Assembly (NCBI RefSeq): GCF_027570195.1
Contig: NZ_JAKMUZ010000009.1
Coordinates: 1-64,000 of the forward strand
Reading direction: 5' to 3'
DNA from: Corynebacterium yonathiae
Lineage (GTDB): Bacteria; Actinomycetota; Actinomycetes; Mycobacteriales; Mycobacteriaceae
DNA: 64,000 nucleotides
Shown: positions 55,992-64,000 of the stretch, piece by piece
How positions within the stretch are numbered: the first letter of the stretch is position 1
Layout: each line of letters begins with the position of its first letter
Position numbers and translations under genes: made by a program
The notes under the pieces: model-generated
Seen by the model: only the letters and a program-made list of their open reading frames with translations
What the model was told of the DNA's origin: nothing
Databases searched by the model: none

Positions 55992-57050
55992 CTAGACGGC
56001 TGGGGGAGGGGTGACCTTGTCTAGTTGCTCGGTAATCTGCGGCCACAGCTGGCCCATGATGTCATCCCAGGTGAGGATCCACACGGCATTGTCCTTATCG
56101 GCCTTGCCCACCATGACAAGCTGCTCGTTGCGGGCTCGCATATGATCCAAGGTCTTTTGCACGGTGGTGGAAGAAGATACGGATAGCGCGGGGCGGGAGA
56201 ACTCGAGGACTGGGGTCTCTGGGTCTGCCAGCAAGGTATCGCGCACGTGGACGACGCGGGGAACGCGGGAGTCCTTGGGAAAGACCAGCACGCGCATGAT
56301 GTTCTTGCGCACGACGAGGTCCTGGAGGTCGGCCACGGTGGCGTCGGAAGGCAGGGGCACTACCTCCGAGCCGTGAGCGCGAGCCATGGCGCCAACGGTG
56401 GAGTTTTCCAACTCGATGACATCGGAAATCTGGTTGGCGGACTCATCGTCTAAAGCGCCGGTTTCGCGGGAGTGCTCGACCAAGGTGCGCAGGGTCTCGG
56501 CATCATAGCCTGCCGCCCCGGCACGGTCGACGGGCTCTTCGCCAGCCATGGACACCATCTTATTGGCCATGCTGTTTATCCACTTCAGCAGCGGGCGGAA
56601 GATCCACACGAAGCCGCGTGCGGGAACGGCGATGACCTGTAGGGCGGTTTCCGGGTGGGTAATTGCCCAGGACTTCGGCGCCATTTCACCTAGCACAAGG
56701 TGAAGGAAGGTGACTACGAAGAGCGCGAGGAGGAAGCTGACGACGTCGGCAATGCCCAGCGGTAGTCCCGCGGCCTCCAGAGGCGCCATGAGCAGGTGAT
56801 GTACCCACGGTTTGGTCACTGCGCCCAGCACGAAGGTGGCGGCGGTAATGCCCAACTGTGCGCCGGCGAGCATGATGGTCAGCTCGTTGAGCGAGCGCAG
56901 ACCGGCACGCGCGGTGTGGGAGTTTTCCGCATCCTCTTCCAAGCGGTTGCGGCGAGCACCCATCAAGGAGAACTCGATAATCACAAAGAAGCCGGATGCA
57001 GCGATGATAAGCAGGGTAACGAGGAGGTTAAACCACCAAGATTCAGTCAT
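55992..57050 (-). CDS. CNNM/CorC family membrane protein, short form
   Basis: A 352-residue protein with an N-terminal DUF21 (CNNM) membrane domain of four helices, with the LSLNELTIMLAGAQLGITA-like segment, and one or two CBS modules. It lacks the CorC_HlyC C-terminal domain. Relatives are linked to magnesium or cobalt efflux. It overlaps the longer paralogue by one base (TTAT), so the two are co-translated. Confidence 0.88.
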   Translation of the reverse strand: MTESWWFNLLVTLLIIAASGFFVIIEFSLMGARRNRLEEDAENSHTARAGLRSLNELTIMLAGAQLGITAATFVLGAVTKPWVHHLLMAPLEAAGLPLGIADVVSFLLALFVVTFLHLVLGEMAPKSWAITHPETALQVIAVPARGFVWIFRPLLKWINSMANKMVSMAGEEPVDRAGAAGYDAETLRTLVEHSRETGALDDESANQISDVIELENSTVGAMARAHGSEVVPLPSDATVADLQDLVVRKNIMRVLVFPKDSRVPRVVHVRDTLLADPETPVLEFSRPALSVSSSTTVQKTLDHMRARNEQLVMVGKADKDNAVWILTWDDIMGQLWPQITEQLDKVTPPPAV

Positions 57051-58447
57051 TATGCGTCCTCCTTTTTATCCGCGTCATCATCGGAGCGGTCGGAATAATC
57101 CTCCACCAGCTCGATGGCAAGGACGGACGGCACGTGGCGGTCCACCTCTTGCACCCGCAGGCGGATGGAGCGAACGGGCGCCTCATCGTGGTCCACCCAG
57201 TCATCGGGCTCAGCCTCGAGCTGGATGGTGTGTTCCTCGCCTACCTCAGGCAGCGAACCAGAGTGGGCAATGACCAGGCCGGCGGCGGTCTCGAAGTCGC
57301 CCTCGGGCAGGTCGTGGCCGATGGCGCGCTCGATCTCATCAATCGGCGTATCGCCGTCGACCAACCAGTGGGAGTCATCCTGCTCGGTGATTTCCTCGGT
57401 TTCTTCGATATCGTGCTCATCGGTGACATCGCCCAAGATTTCCTCGGCCAAGTCCTCCATGGTCACGATGCCTACGAAGCCACCGTATTCATCGATAACA
57501 CAGGCCATCTTTTGCTCGCTATCGCGCAGCTCCACCACCACATCTGGAAGCGGCATCAGTTCAGGGACCACCACGGGTTCCTGCATGATGCTGGTGGCCT
57601 TGGTGGCGGCGGGAAGGTCGCTTCCCAGGACGTCGATAAGATGCACCACGCCCACCGGGTTATGTTCGTCATCGATGACGGGGTAGCGGGTGTGGTCGGA
57701 AGACATCATCTCGCGGACCTCGCCGAGGGTGGTGTCTGGGTCAATGACGTCCACGCGGGAGCGCGGAATCATGGCATGCTCTACGTCGTGCTCAGGGAAG
57801 TCCAGCAGGCGGTCGAGCACCATATAAGTATTCTCATCCAAATCGCCGGCCTCATGGGAGGAATCCACGATGGACTCCAAGTCATCGGCGGTGGCGGAGG
57901 AGTCCACGTCTTCTACCGGTTCAATGCCAAAGACCTTGAGGATGGCATTGGAAGAATACTCAAAAAAGTGGATGAGCCAGCCGAAAAGGCGTAGGTAAAT
58001 TTGCGTGGAAGCGGCCAGCCAGCGCGCCGTCTTCATGGGGGCAGCGATGGTGTAGTTCTTGGGGAAGAGCTCCGCGAAGAGCATCGTTGCAATCGTGGAG
58101 ATGAACAGTGCCGCGATGGTGCCCACGGTGACAGATACCGCGGAGGGAACACCGACGCCGCCGAGCAGGGTACCTAGTCCCTGGCCTACGAGGGGTTCTG
58201 CTACATAGCCGATGAGCAGGCCGGTAATCGTAATACCAAGCTGTGCGCCGGAGAGCATGAACGAGGTCTGCTGGGTAATGGCCAACGCGCGTTGGGCTGT
58301 TTTATCCCCCTCAGCAGCCTGAGTCCGTAGCTGCGTGCGGTCCACGGACATAAAGGAAAATTCTTGGGCCACGAAGTATGCGTTCGCGACGATGATGAGG
58401 CCAATGACTACGAATCCGGCCAGTATCATCAAAATAGCCGATAACAT
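57050..58447 (-). CDS. CNNM/CorC family membrane protein, long form
   Basis: A 465-residue protein: DUF21 membrane domain (about 1-190), two CBS modules (SRVDVIDPDTTLGEVREMM and the following half), an acidic region, and a CorC_HlyC domain (HWLVDGDTPIDEIERAIGHD). The last 20 residues are acidic. It precedes the short paralogue. Such pairs occur together in actinobacteria. ATG at 58447 has no clear ribosome binding site. Confidence 0.88.
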   Translation of the reverse strand: MLSAILMILAGFVVIGLIIVANAYFVAQEFSFMSVDRTQLRTQAAEGDKTAQRALAITQQTSFMLSGAQLGITITGLLIGYVAEPLVGQGLGTLLGGVGVPSAVSVTVGTIAALFISTIATMLFAELFPKNYTIAAPMKTARWLAASTQIYLRLFGWLIHFFEYSSNAILKVFGIEPVEDVDSSATADDLESIVDSSHEAGDLDENTYMVLDRLLDFPEHDVEHAMIPRSRVDVIDPDTTLGEVREMMSSDHTRYPVIDDEHNPVGVVHLIDVLGSDLPAATKATSIMQEPVVVPELMPLPDVVVELRDSEQKMACVIDEYGGFVGIVTMEDLAEEILGDVTDEHDIEETEEITEQDDSHWLVDGDTPIDEIERAIGHDLPEGDFETAAGLVIAHSGSLPEVGEEHTIQLEAEPDDWVDHDEAPVRSIRLRVQEVDRHVPSVLAIELVEDYSDRSDDDADKKEDA

Positions 58448-58594
58448 GATTTACTCCCCACCGCCTAGAAGGTGGTAGGGACATCGACTCGGAGGTTCCA
58501 CTGAGGATGCCTTTCTACTTGGGAAGATGCAAATATACTACATGCTTAACCCCGCTTTCGGCCATTTTGTTCCCGTCCTATTAGGGTTTTATCC

Positions 58595-59734
58595 ATGACT
58601 GAACCCTTCGGGCTGTATATTCACGTTCCCTTCTGTGCCACTCGCTGTGGCTATTGCGATTTCAATACCTATACTCCAGGCGAGTTAGGCAGCCCGCGCG
58701 ATCTCACCGGGCCCTATCTGGATGCTTTGGACCGCGAGTTGGAGTTGGCGGCCGCGCGGGTGGGGCGGCCGGCCGAGACTGTCTTTATCGGCGGCGGCAC
58801 GCCTTCCTTGCTGGGAGGGCGGGGCCTTGCCCGCATCCTTAATACCGTCCGTTCCACCTTCGGCTTGGCGCCCGGGGCGGAGGTCACCACCGAATCCAAC
58901 CCGGAGTCCACCTCACCGGAGTATTTTGCCCAGCTTGCCGACGCCGGCTACACCCGCATCAGCCTCGGCATGCAGTCCGCATCTCCCGGCGTCCTTCAGG
59001 TTCTAGAGCGTGCCCACACCCCCGGCCGCGCCTTCGATGCCGCTCGCGAGGCCCGGGCCGCTGACTTCGAGCACGTCAACCTAGACATGATTTATGGCAC
59101 GCCCACCGAAACGGATGACAATGTGCGCGAAACGCTAGACCGCGTATTGGAGACCGGTGTGGACCACGTCAGCGCTTACTCGCTCATCGTGGAAGATGGC
59201 ACCCGCATGGCCCGCAAAGTCAACAAAGGCATCTTGCCCGCGCCTGATGAGGACGTGCTGGCTCGGCGCTACGAGATGATTTCAACCACCCTCGAAGCGG
59301 AAGGTTTTGAGTGGTACGAGGTCTCCAATTGGTCTAAGCCCGGCGGCGAGTGCGAGCATAACCGCATCTACTGGGTAGACGGCAATTGGTGGGGCGCAGG
59401 CCCCGGCGCCCACTCGCACTTAGGCAACGAGCGTTTCTTTAACGTCAAGCACCCCTCGCGCTATATCGACGCCCTTGGCCGCGGCGAGCTGCCCATTAAG
59501 GAAACCGAAACCCTCACTGAGGCCGACCGCCACATGGAAAAGATCATGCTTGGCCTGCGCCTACGCGAAGGCATCCCGGAGACCTGGCTCGATGCCCACG
59601 CCGCTCCCGCCCTCGAGCGTTTCATCGGCCGCGGCCTGCTCGAGCGCGCCGGCGAACGCATACGTATAACCAAGCCCGGCCGCTTGCTGGCCGATGGCAT
59701 CATCACCGATCTCCTCGTCGCGGAAGAAACCTAA
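58595..59734 (+). CDS. hemW: Radical SAM heme chaperone HemW
   Basis: A 379-residue radical SAM protein. The cluster motif CxxxCxxC uses Cys14, Cys18 and Cys21 (FCATRCGYCDF). It is the HemN-like form without true coproporphyrinogen oxidase signature residues, so a heme-binding chaperone role is expected from the family. It starts at ATG 58595 and precedes hrcA and dnaJ2 as in M. tuberculosis. Confidence 0.93.
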   Translation: MTEPFGLYIHVPFCATRCGYCDFNTYTPGELGSPRDLTGPYLDALDRELELAAARVGRPAETVFIGGGTPSLLGGRGLARILNTVRSTFGLAPGAEVTTESNPESTSPEYFAQLADAGYTRISLGMQSASPGVLQVLERAHTPGRAFDAAREARAADFEHVNLDMIYGTPTETDDNVRETLDRVLETGVDHVSAYSLIVEDGTRMARKVNKGILPAPDEDVLARRYEMISTTLEAEGFEWYEVSNWSKPGGECEHNRIYWVDGNWWGAGPGAHSHLGNERFFNVKHPSRYIDALGRGELPIKETETLTEADRHMEKIMLGLRLREGIPETWLDAHAAPALERFIGRGLLERAGERIRITKPGRLLADGIITDLLVAEET

Positions 59735-59793
59735 TCTTCGTCCCGTCTACACTCGAAAGCACGTGAAAGAGCCAAGCGAATAGGAGTGACAAA

Positions 59794-60843
59794 GTGTCTA
59801 CCTCAACCGATGCTCGTCGCAAGGAAGTCCTGCGCGCCATCGTGGCGGACTATATTGCCTCCCAAGAACCGGTCGGTTCCAAAACGCTGCTGGAGCGCTA
59901 CCAGTTGGGCGTATCCTCGGCCACTATCCGCAACGACATGGCAGTGCTGGAATCGCAGGGGCTAATCTCCCAGCAGCACGCCAGCTCCGGCCGCGTGCCC
60001 ACCCAGCAGGGCTACCGCCACTTTGTTGACTCCCTCCATGAGGTCAAGCCGCTTTCAGCCCCGGAGCGCCGCGCGATGCTCAGTTTTTTGGAAGGCGGCG
60101 TGGACTTGGAGGACGTACTGCGTCGCTCGGTGCAGCTATTGGCGCAGGTGACAAAGCAGGCGGCCGTCGTCCAGCTGCCCAACCTCAAGGTCTCGCGTGT
60201 TAAGCACTGCGAGGTTGTGGCGCTGTCCTCGGTGCGCCTGCTGCTGGTGCTTATTACCGATAACGGCCGCGTGGACCAGCGCAACGTGGAGCTCGATGAA
60301 ATTATTGACCAGGATCAGACCTTTCGCCTGCGCGACATCGTCAATAGTGCGCTAGTGGGCAAGACGCTTAGCGACGCCTCCGTGGAACTTGCCCACCTCG
60401 TCGATGACGCTCCCTTGGATATCCGCCACCATGTGCTCAAGGTGGCCACCACGCTCATCGAGACCCTAGTGGAGCAGCCTTCCGACCGGCTTATTATGGC
60501 CGGTGCTTCCAACCTGACACGCGTGGCCCGCGAGTTCCCGGAAGGTTTGCCCAAGATTATTGAGGCGTTGGAAGAACAAGTCGTCGTCCTCAAGCTGCTT
60601 GCCCGCGTGCCGGATCTAGGCAACGTCTCCGTTGTCATCGGCGAGGAAAACGAAGAAGACCAGTTGCGCCAAGCCTCCGTTGTGGCCACGGGCTATGGCC
60701 TCGGCACCGGCGATGAGGTGGCCACGCTCGGCGGCCTTGGCGTGGTGGGGCCTACCTTTATGGATTACTCGGGAACAATCTCTAAGGTCTCTGCTGTTGC
60801 ACGGTATGTGAGCGAAATTTTGGCCGGCGAGCAGTGCGAGTAA
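59794..60843 (+). CDS. hrcA: Heat-inducible transcriptional repressor HrcA
   Basis: Represses groES/groEL-type operons at CIRCE sites. The 349-residue length is normal; the N-terminal winged helix has [20 protein letters not shown], and the C-terminal part carries [23 protein letters not shown] at 59794 is preceded by AGGAG about 8 bases upstream. dnaJ2 follows after 69 bases. No CIRCE element is seen in this locus. Confidence 0.96.
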   Translation: MSTSTDARRKEVLRAIVADYIASQEPVGSKTLLERYQLGVSSATIRNDMAVLESQGLISQQHASSGRVPTQQGYRHFVDSLHEVKPLSAPERRAMLSFLEGGVDLEDVLRRSVQLLAQVTKQAAVVQLPNLKVSRVKHCEVVALSSVRLLLVLITDNGRVDQRNVELDEIIDQDQTFRLRDIVNSALVGKTLSDASVELAHLVDDAPLDIRHHVLKVATTLIETLVEQPSDRLIMAGASNLTRVAREFPEGLPKIIEALEEQVVVLKLLARVPDLGNVSVVIGEENEEDQLRQASVVATGYGLGTGDEVATLGGLGVVGPTFMDYSGTISKVSAVARYVSEILAGEQCE

Positions 60844-60912
60844 ACTAGCTGGCCGCGCATTATTTTTTCAAGTTAACCCCAACAAGACGATTTAGAAGGA
60901 ATATCTCTTACA

Positions 60913-62070
60913 GTGGCTCGTGACTATTACGGCATCCTCGGTGTTGATAAAAACGCAACTGACCAGGAGATTAAGAAGGCCTACCGCAAAATGGCCCGCA
61001 AGTATCACCCGGATCTAAACCCGGATGATGAAACCGCGGCTGAAAAGTTCCGCGATGCCGCGCTGGCCCAGGAGGTCCTGCTGGATCCGCAAAAACGCCA
61101 GATTGTGGACATGGGCGGCGACCCCATGGAACAGGGCGGCGGTGGCGCCGGTGCCGGCGCGGGTGGTTTTGGCGGCTTCGGTGGCGGCGGCCTCGGCGAT
61201 ATCTTCGCCGAGTTCTTCGGCGGCGGTGCTGGTGGCTCCCGCGGCCCGAAGTCCCGCGTCCAGCCGGGCAATGATGCCCTGCTGCGCACCCGCATCACCT
61301 TGGAAGAGGCCTATACCGGCCTGAAGAAGAAGGTCACCGTGGATACCGCCGTGCTGTGTGATAGCTGCGGCGGCACCGGCTCTGAGTCCAAGTCCAAGCC
61401 GGTTACCTGCGATAATTGCAATGGCATGGGCGAAATCCAGGAGATGCAGCGCAGCTTCTTGGGCAACGTGATGACCACCCGCCCGTGCCCGAAGTGCCAG
61501 GGCTTTGGCGAGGTCATTACCGATCCATGCAATCACTGCGCTGGCGATGGCCGCGTGAAGAAGCGCCGCGATATTACCGTTAATATCCCGGCCGGCATCA
61601 ATGACGGCATGCGCATCCGCATGGCGTCCCAGGGTGAGGTCGGCCACGGCGGCGGTCCGGCCGGTGACCTCTATGTTGAGGTCCATACGGAGGAACATCC
61701 CGTCTTCCAGCGCAATGCCGATGACTTGAACCTCACCGTCCGCGTGCCGATGATCGATGCCGCACTGGGCACCAACTTCACCATCGACCAGCTCAATGGC
61801 GAAGAGCTCACCATCGATATTGAGCCGGGCACCCAGCCGGGCGAATCCATCAAGGTGGACGGTGCCGGCATGCCGCGCTTGCGCACCGATGGCTATGGCA
61901 ACCTCTTTGCCCACGTGGACGTCGTTGTGCCCAAGGACCTGGACCGCAAGACCCGCGAGTCCCTGGAGAAGATCCGCAACTCCCGCGACGAGGGCGCGCG
62001 CGTGCGCACCACCGGCGATGGACAGGAGGAATCCTTCTTCAGCCGCATCCGCGATAAGTTCCGCCGCTAA
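60913..62070 (+). CDS. dnaJ2: Chaperone protein DnaJ2
   Basis: A 385-residue co-chaperone of DnaK. J domain with HPD in [10 protein letters not shown], a Gly-rich linker (about 70-110), four zinc-binding CxxCxGxG repeats ([32 protein letters not shown]), then the C-terminal substrate domain. GTG at 60913 is used. It overlaps rsmE by one base (TAATG), as in actinobacterial hrcA-dnaJ2-rsmE units. Confidence 0.97.
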   Translation: MARDYYGILGVDKNATDQEIKKAYRKMARKYHPDLNPDDETAAEKFRDAALAQEVLLDPQKRQIVDMGGDPMEQGGGGAGAGAGGFGGFGGGGLGDIFAEFFGGGAGGSRGPKSRVQPGNDALLRTRITLEEAYTGLKKKVTVDTAVLCDSCGGTGSESKSKPVTCDNCNGMGEIQEMQRSFLGNVMTTRPCPKCQGFGEVITDPCNHCAGDGRVKKRRDITVNIPAGINDGMRIRMASQGEVGHGGGPAGDLYVEVHTEEHPVFQRNADDLNLTVRVPMIDAALGTNFTIDQLNGEELTIDIEPGTQPGESIKVDGAGMPRLRTDGYGNLFAHVDVVVPKDLDRKTRESLEKIRNSRDEGARVRTTGDGQEESFFSRIRDKFRR

Positions 62071-62831
62071 TGTCGCTGCCCGTCTTCATCCACCCGGACC
62101 TTTCCACCGCGCGCACCGGCGAGGCCTTCAGCTTTTCCGGACCGGAGGCCCGCCACGCCGTGACGGTCAAGCGTATGGGGGAGGGCGAGCGCCTCGAGCT
62201 TATCGACGGCACCGGTATCCGCCTCACCCTCACCATCACCGCCGCCACGGGCAAGGACTCCCTGGAGGGAATGGTCGAGTCCATCGCCACCACGCCTGAG
62301 CCCATCCCGCGGGTGACCGTGGTACAGGCCATCCCGAAATCCGAGCGAGCCGAGCTCGCCGTGGATCTGGCCACCCAAGCCGGCGCCGATGAGATTATCG
62401 CCTGGCAGGCAGACCGCTGCGTGGCTAAATGGGACGGCAAGAAGGCACCCAAAGCGGTGGCCAAGTGGCAGGCGGCCGCAGATTCTGCGGCCAAGCAATC
62501 CCGCCGCGCCCGCATCCCGCAGGTGCGCGGCCCGCTGACCACCCCGCAGCTCGTCCAAGAACTCAGGCGCGACCGTGCCGCCGGTGATGCGGCGGCTGCA
62601 CCCACCGTGCTCGTCCTGCATGAGGAAGCTACTGCTTCTATCAAAGACGTGCCGCTAGCAGATGATGTCGTGGTGTTTGTAGGCCCCGAAGGCGGCATCG
62701 GCGACGCTGAGCTCGATCGCCTCAAGGAGGCCGGCGCAACGCCTATCAAGCTCGGCCCGGAAGTGCTGCGCACAGCCAGCGCGGCAATGGTGGCGCTAGC
62801 GGCTATCGGCATGCGCACCCAGCGGTGGTAG
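62070..62831 (+). CDS. rsmE: 16S rRNA (uracil1498-N3)-methyltransferase
   Basis: A 253-residue SPOUT methyltransferase acting on the 30S decoding region. The C-terminal knot has FVGPEGGIGDAEL and the LGPEVLRTASAA segment. Overlaps dnaJ2 by one base. Its stop codon is part of a tandem repeat (62829-62854). Confidence 0.95.
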   Translation: MSLPVFIHPDLSTARTGEAFSFSGPEARHAVTVKRMGEGERLELIDGTGIRLTLTITAATGKDSLEGMVESIATTPEPIPRVTVVQAIPKSERAELAVDLATQAGADEIIAWQADRCVAKWDGKKAPKAVAKWQAAADSAAKQSRRARIPQVRGPLTTPQLVQELRRDRAAGDAAAAPTVLVLHEEATASIKDVPLADDVVVFVGPEGGIGDAELDRLKEAGATPIKLGPEVLRTASAAMVALAAIGMRTQRW

Positions 62832-62854
62832 CAGGCGCTGATAGCAGGCGCTGG
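62829..62854. repeat. Two 13-bp tandem repeats starting at the rsmE stop codon
   Basis: TAGCAGGCGCTGA (62829-62841) and TAGCAGGCGCTGG (62842-62854) differ in the last base. A third partial TAGCC follows. They fill most of the 36-base gap to phoH. Confidence 0.85.
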
Positions 62855-62867
62855 TAGCCTAAAGCAC

Positions 62868-63848
62868 GTGCCTATCATCACGAAGAAATGTGAGCTAGAT
62901 TCCGCCTACGTTAGCAGCGTGCTGGGTAGCGCGGACGATAACTTGCGCGTGCTCAATAACCGCCTGGATGCGGACCTTTTTGCCCGCGGCAATGTCGTTA
63001 CTATCACCGGTCCCGATTATGAGGTAGCCCGCGCCGTCAAGATCCTCGACGAGCTCGAAGCCATCGCTCGCCGCGGCCACGCCGTATCCACCGATACGGT
63101 CAAGCACACCATGGACATGGTGGCGGTAGAGGCGCCGCAGTCGGTTTCGGCGGCGCTGGCGGCGGACATCGTCAAGCGCCGCGGCAAGGCTATTCGCCCG
63201 AAGACGGTGGGCCAGTCTGAATACGTGCAGGCCATCGACGATAATACAGTGGTCTTTGGTATCGGACCAGCCGGCTCCGGTAAGACCTACCTCGCGGTAG
63301 CCAAGGCGGTGCAGGCGCTGCAGACCAAGCAAGTCTCGCGCATCATCCTTACCCGCCCAGCCGTGGAGGCAGGGGAGAAGCTGGGCTTTTTGCCGGGCAC
63401 GCTCAATGACAAGATTGACCCGTATCTGCGCCCGCTTTACGACGCCCTGCGGGACATGCTCGACCCAGAGATGATCCCAAAGCTCATGGAAGCTGGCATC
63501 ATTGAGGTTGCCCCGCTGGCTTATATGCGCGGCCGCACGTTGAACGATGCCTTTGTCATACTTGACGAGGCCCAAAACACCACGCCCGCGCAGATGAAAA
63601 TGTTCCTTACCCGTCTAGGTTTTGGCTCCAAGATCGTGGTCACCGGCGATGTCTCCCAGGTGGATCTCCCACATGGCCAGGTCTCCGGCCTGCGCATCGT
63701 CCGCCGCATCCTGCGCAACGTGGATGATATTCACTTCGCGGACTTGGGTTCCAAAGACGTGGTTCGCCACCAACTGGTGGGGCGCATTGTCAATGCGTAT
63801 GAGACCTTTGATAATAAGAAAGCCGCAGAATACGAGGGAATGGAATGA
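62868..63848 (+). CDS. phoH: PhoH family ATPase
   Basis: A 326-residue PhoH-like protein with Walker A GPAGSGKTYLA and Walker B VILDEAQNTTPAQ. Members may be RNA-linked ATPases; in actinobacteria this copy sits before ybeY, as here. It starts at GTG 62868, with no strong ribosome binding site, and overlaps ybeY by four bases. Confidence 0.95.
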   Translation: MPIITKKCELDSAYVSSVLGSADDNLRVLNNRLDADLFARGNVVTITGPDYEVARAVKILDELEAIARRGHAVSTDTVKHTMDMVAVEAPQSVSAALAADIVKRRGKAIRPKTVGQSEYVQAIDDNTVVFGIGPAGSGKTYLAVAKAVQALQTKQVSRIILTRPAVEAGEKLGFLPGTLNDKIDPYLRPLYDALRDMLDPEMIPKLMEAGIIEVAPLAYMRGRTLNDAFVILDEAQNTTPAQMKMFLTRLGFGSKIVVTGDVSQVDLPHGQVSGLRIVRRILRNVDDIHFADLGSKDVVRHQLVGRIVNAYETFDNKKAAEYEGME

Positions 63849-64000
63849 GTATCGAGTTTCTCAATGAATCCGGCTTCGAAGGCGTCAATGAGGAGATGCT
63901 GATTGACGTCGCCTCTTTTGCTTTCGGCGCCATGGACATCAACCCCGATGCCGAGTGCACGATTACCTGTGTGGATTTGAAGACCATTGAGGATCTCCAC
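63845..64000 (+). CDS. ybeY: Endoribonuclease YbeY, partial
   Basis: The first 52 codons of the rRNA-processing metalloprotein YbeY; the window ends inside the gene, before the zinc-binding HxxxH region. The opening MSIEFLNESGFEGVNEEML and its overlap (ATGA) with phoH, plus the conserved order, support the call. Confidence 0.85.
   Translation, partial: MSIEFLNESGFEGVNEEMLIDVASFAFGAMDINPDAECTITCVDLKTIEDLH

Noticed and set aside
59735..60912. CIRCE element near hrcA or dnaJ2
   Set aside because: I looked for TTAGCACTC-N9-GAGTGCTAA and found none; hrcA targets are probably groES/groEL elsewhere.
61015..61914. 299-codon minus-strand frame inside dnaJ2
   Set aside because: Antisense to dnaJ2 and composed of Ala/Gly-rich shadow sequence from its Gly-rich region.

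Overview
This window looks like a Corynebacterium chromosome segment of high GC content (I judge roughly 60%; not computed). The evidence is gene order and gene content. It holds obgE-proB-unkdh-proA as I recall it from C. glutamicum, aecD-brnQ-yhbW, and a backbone shared with Mycobacterium tuberculosis: nadD-rsfS-gpgP-degV-comEA-comEC-holA-rpsT-lepA-hemW-hrcA-dnaJ2-rsmE-phoH-ybeY. The protein style resembles the lipophilic skin and nasal corynebacteria, but I cannot name the species. I saw no rRNA, tRNA, CRISPR array, insertion sequence or prophage.

Layout. 1-13.6 kb: obgE, the proline genes proB and proA separated by two tandem 2-hydroxyacid dehydrogenases and a DUF1707 protein, a secreted cutinase-like protein, then nadD, rsfS, a GpgP-like phosphatase, DegV, the competence genes comEA and comEC, and holA. 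13.6-17.8 kb: an accessory stretch between holA and rpsT, with an ankyrin protein, a LysE exporter, a compact restriction-modification pair on the minus strand and a TetR regulator. 18-21 kb: rpsT, a PemK-like gene and lepA. 21-28.4 kb: an HNH protein, an M20 amidohydrolase and two tandem NarL-type two-component systems with an unknown membrane protein inside the first. 28.5-32.4 kb: a YeeE-TusA fusion for thiosulfate uptake, a 40-residue small ORF, an RNA cyclic phosphodiesterase and a FUSC membrane protein. 32.4-38.1 kb: a complete peptide or nickel type ABC importer behind a GntR regulator. 38.3-44.7 kb: an unknown membrane protein, yhbW, brnQ, aecD and an ABC exporter. 44.9-52.8 kb: a lipoprotein coupled to idi, a carboxylesterase, two tiny membrane proteins, malQ, an acyl-CoA synthetase and an unknown alpha-helical protein. 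53.1-54.7 kb: a secreted surface protein interrupted by an in-frame amber codon just before a collagen-like stretch and a C-terminal hydrophobic anchor. 54.9-64 kb: an AbiEi-like protein, two CNNM/CorC proteins, hemW, hrcA, dnaJ2, rsmE, phoH and the start of ybeY.

How the genes work together. Many neighbours overlap by 1-8 bases (ATGA, GTGA, TAATG), so long polycistronic units with translational coupling are likely. The most notable items are the amber-interrupted surface protein with a nested palindrome cluster just downstream, the R-M pair with an 8-base overlap, and the duplicated two-component module. I did not find a clearly new multi-gene system. The best leads for one are the membrane protein inside the two-component module and the truncated surface protein.
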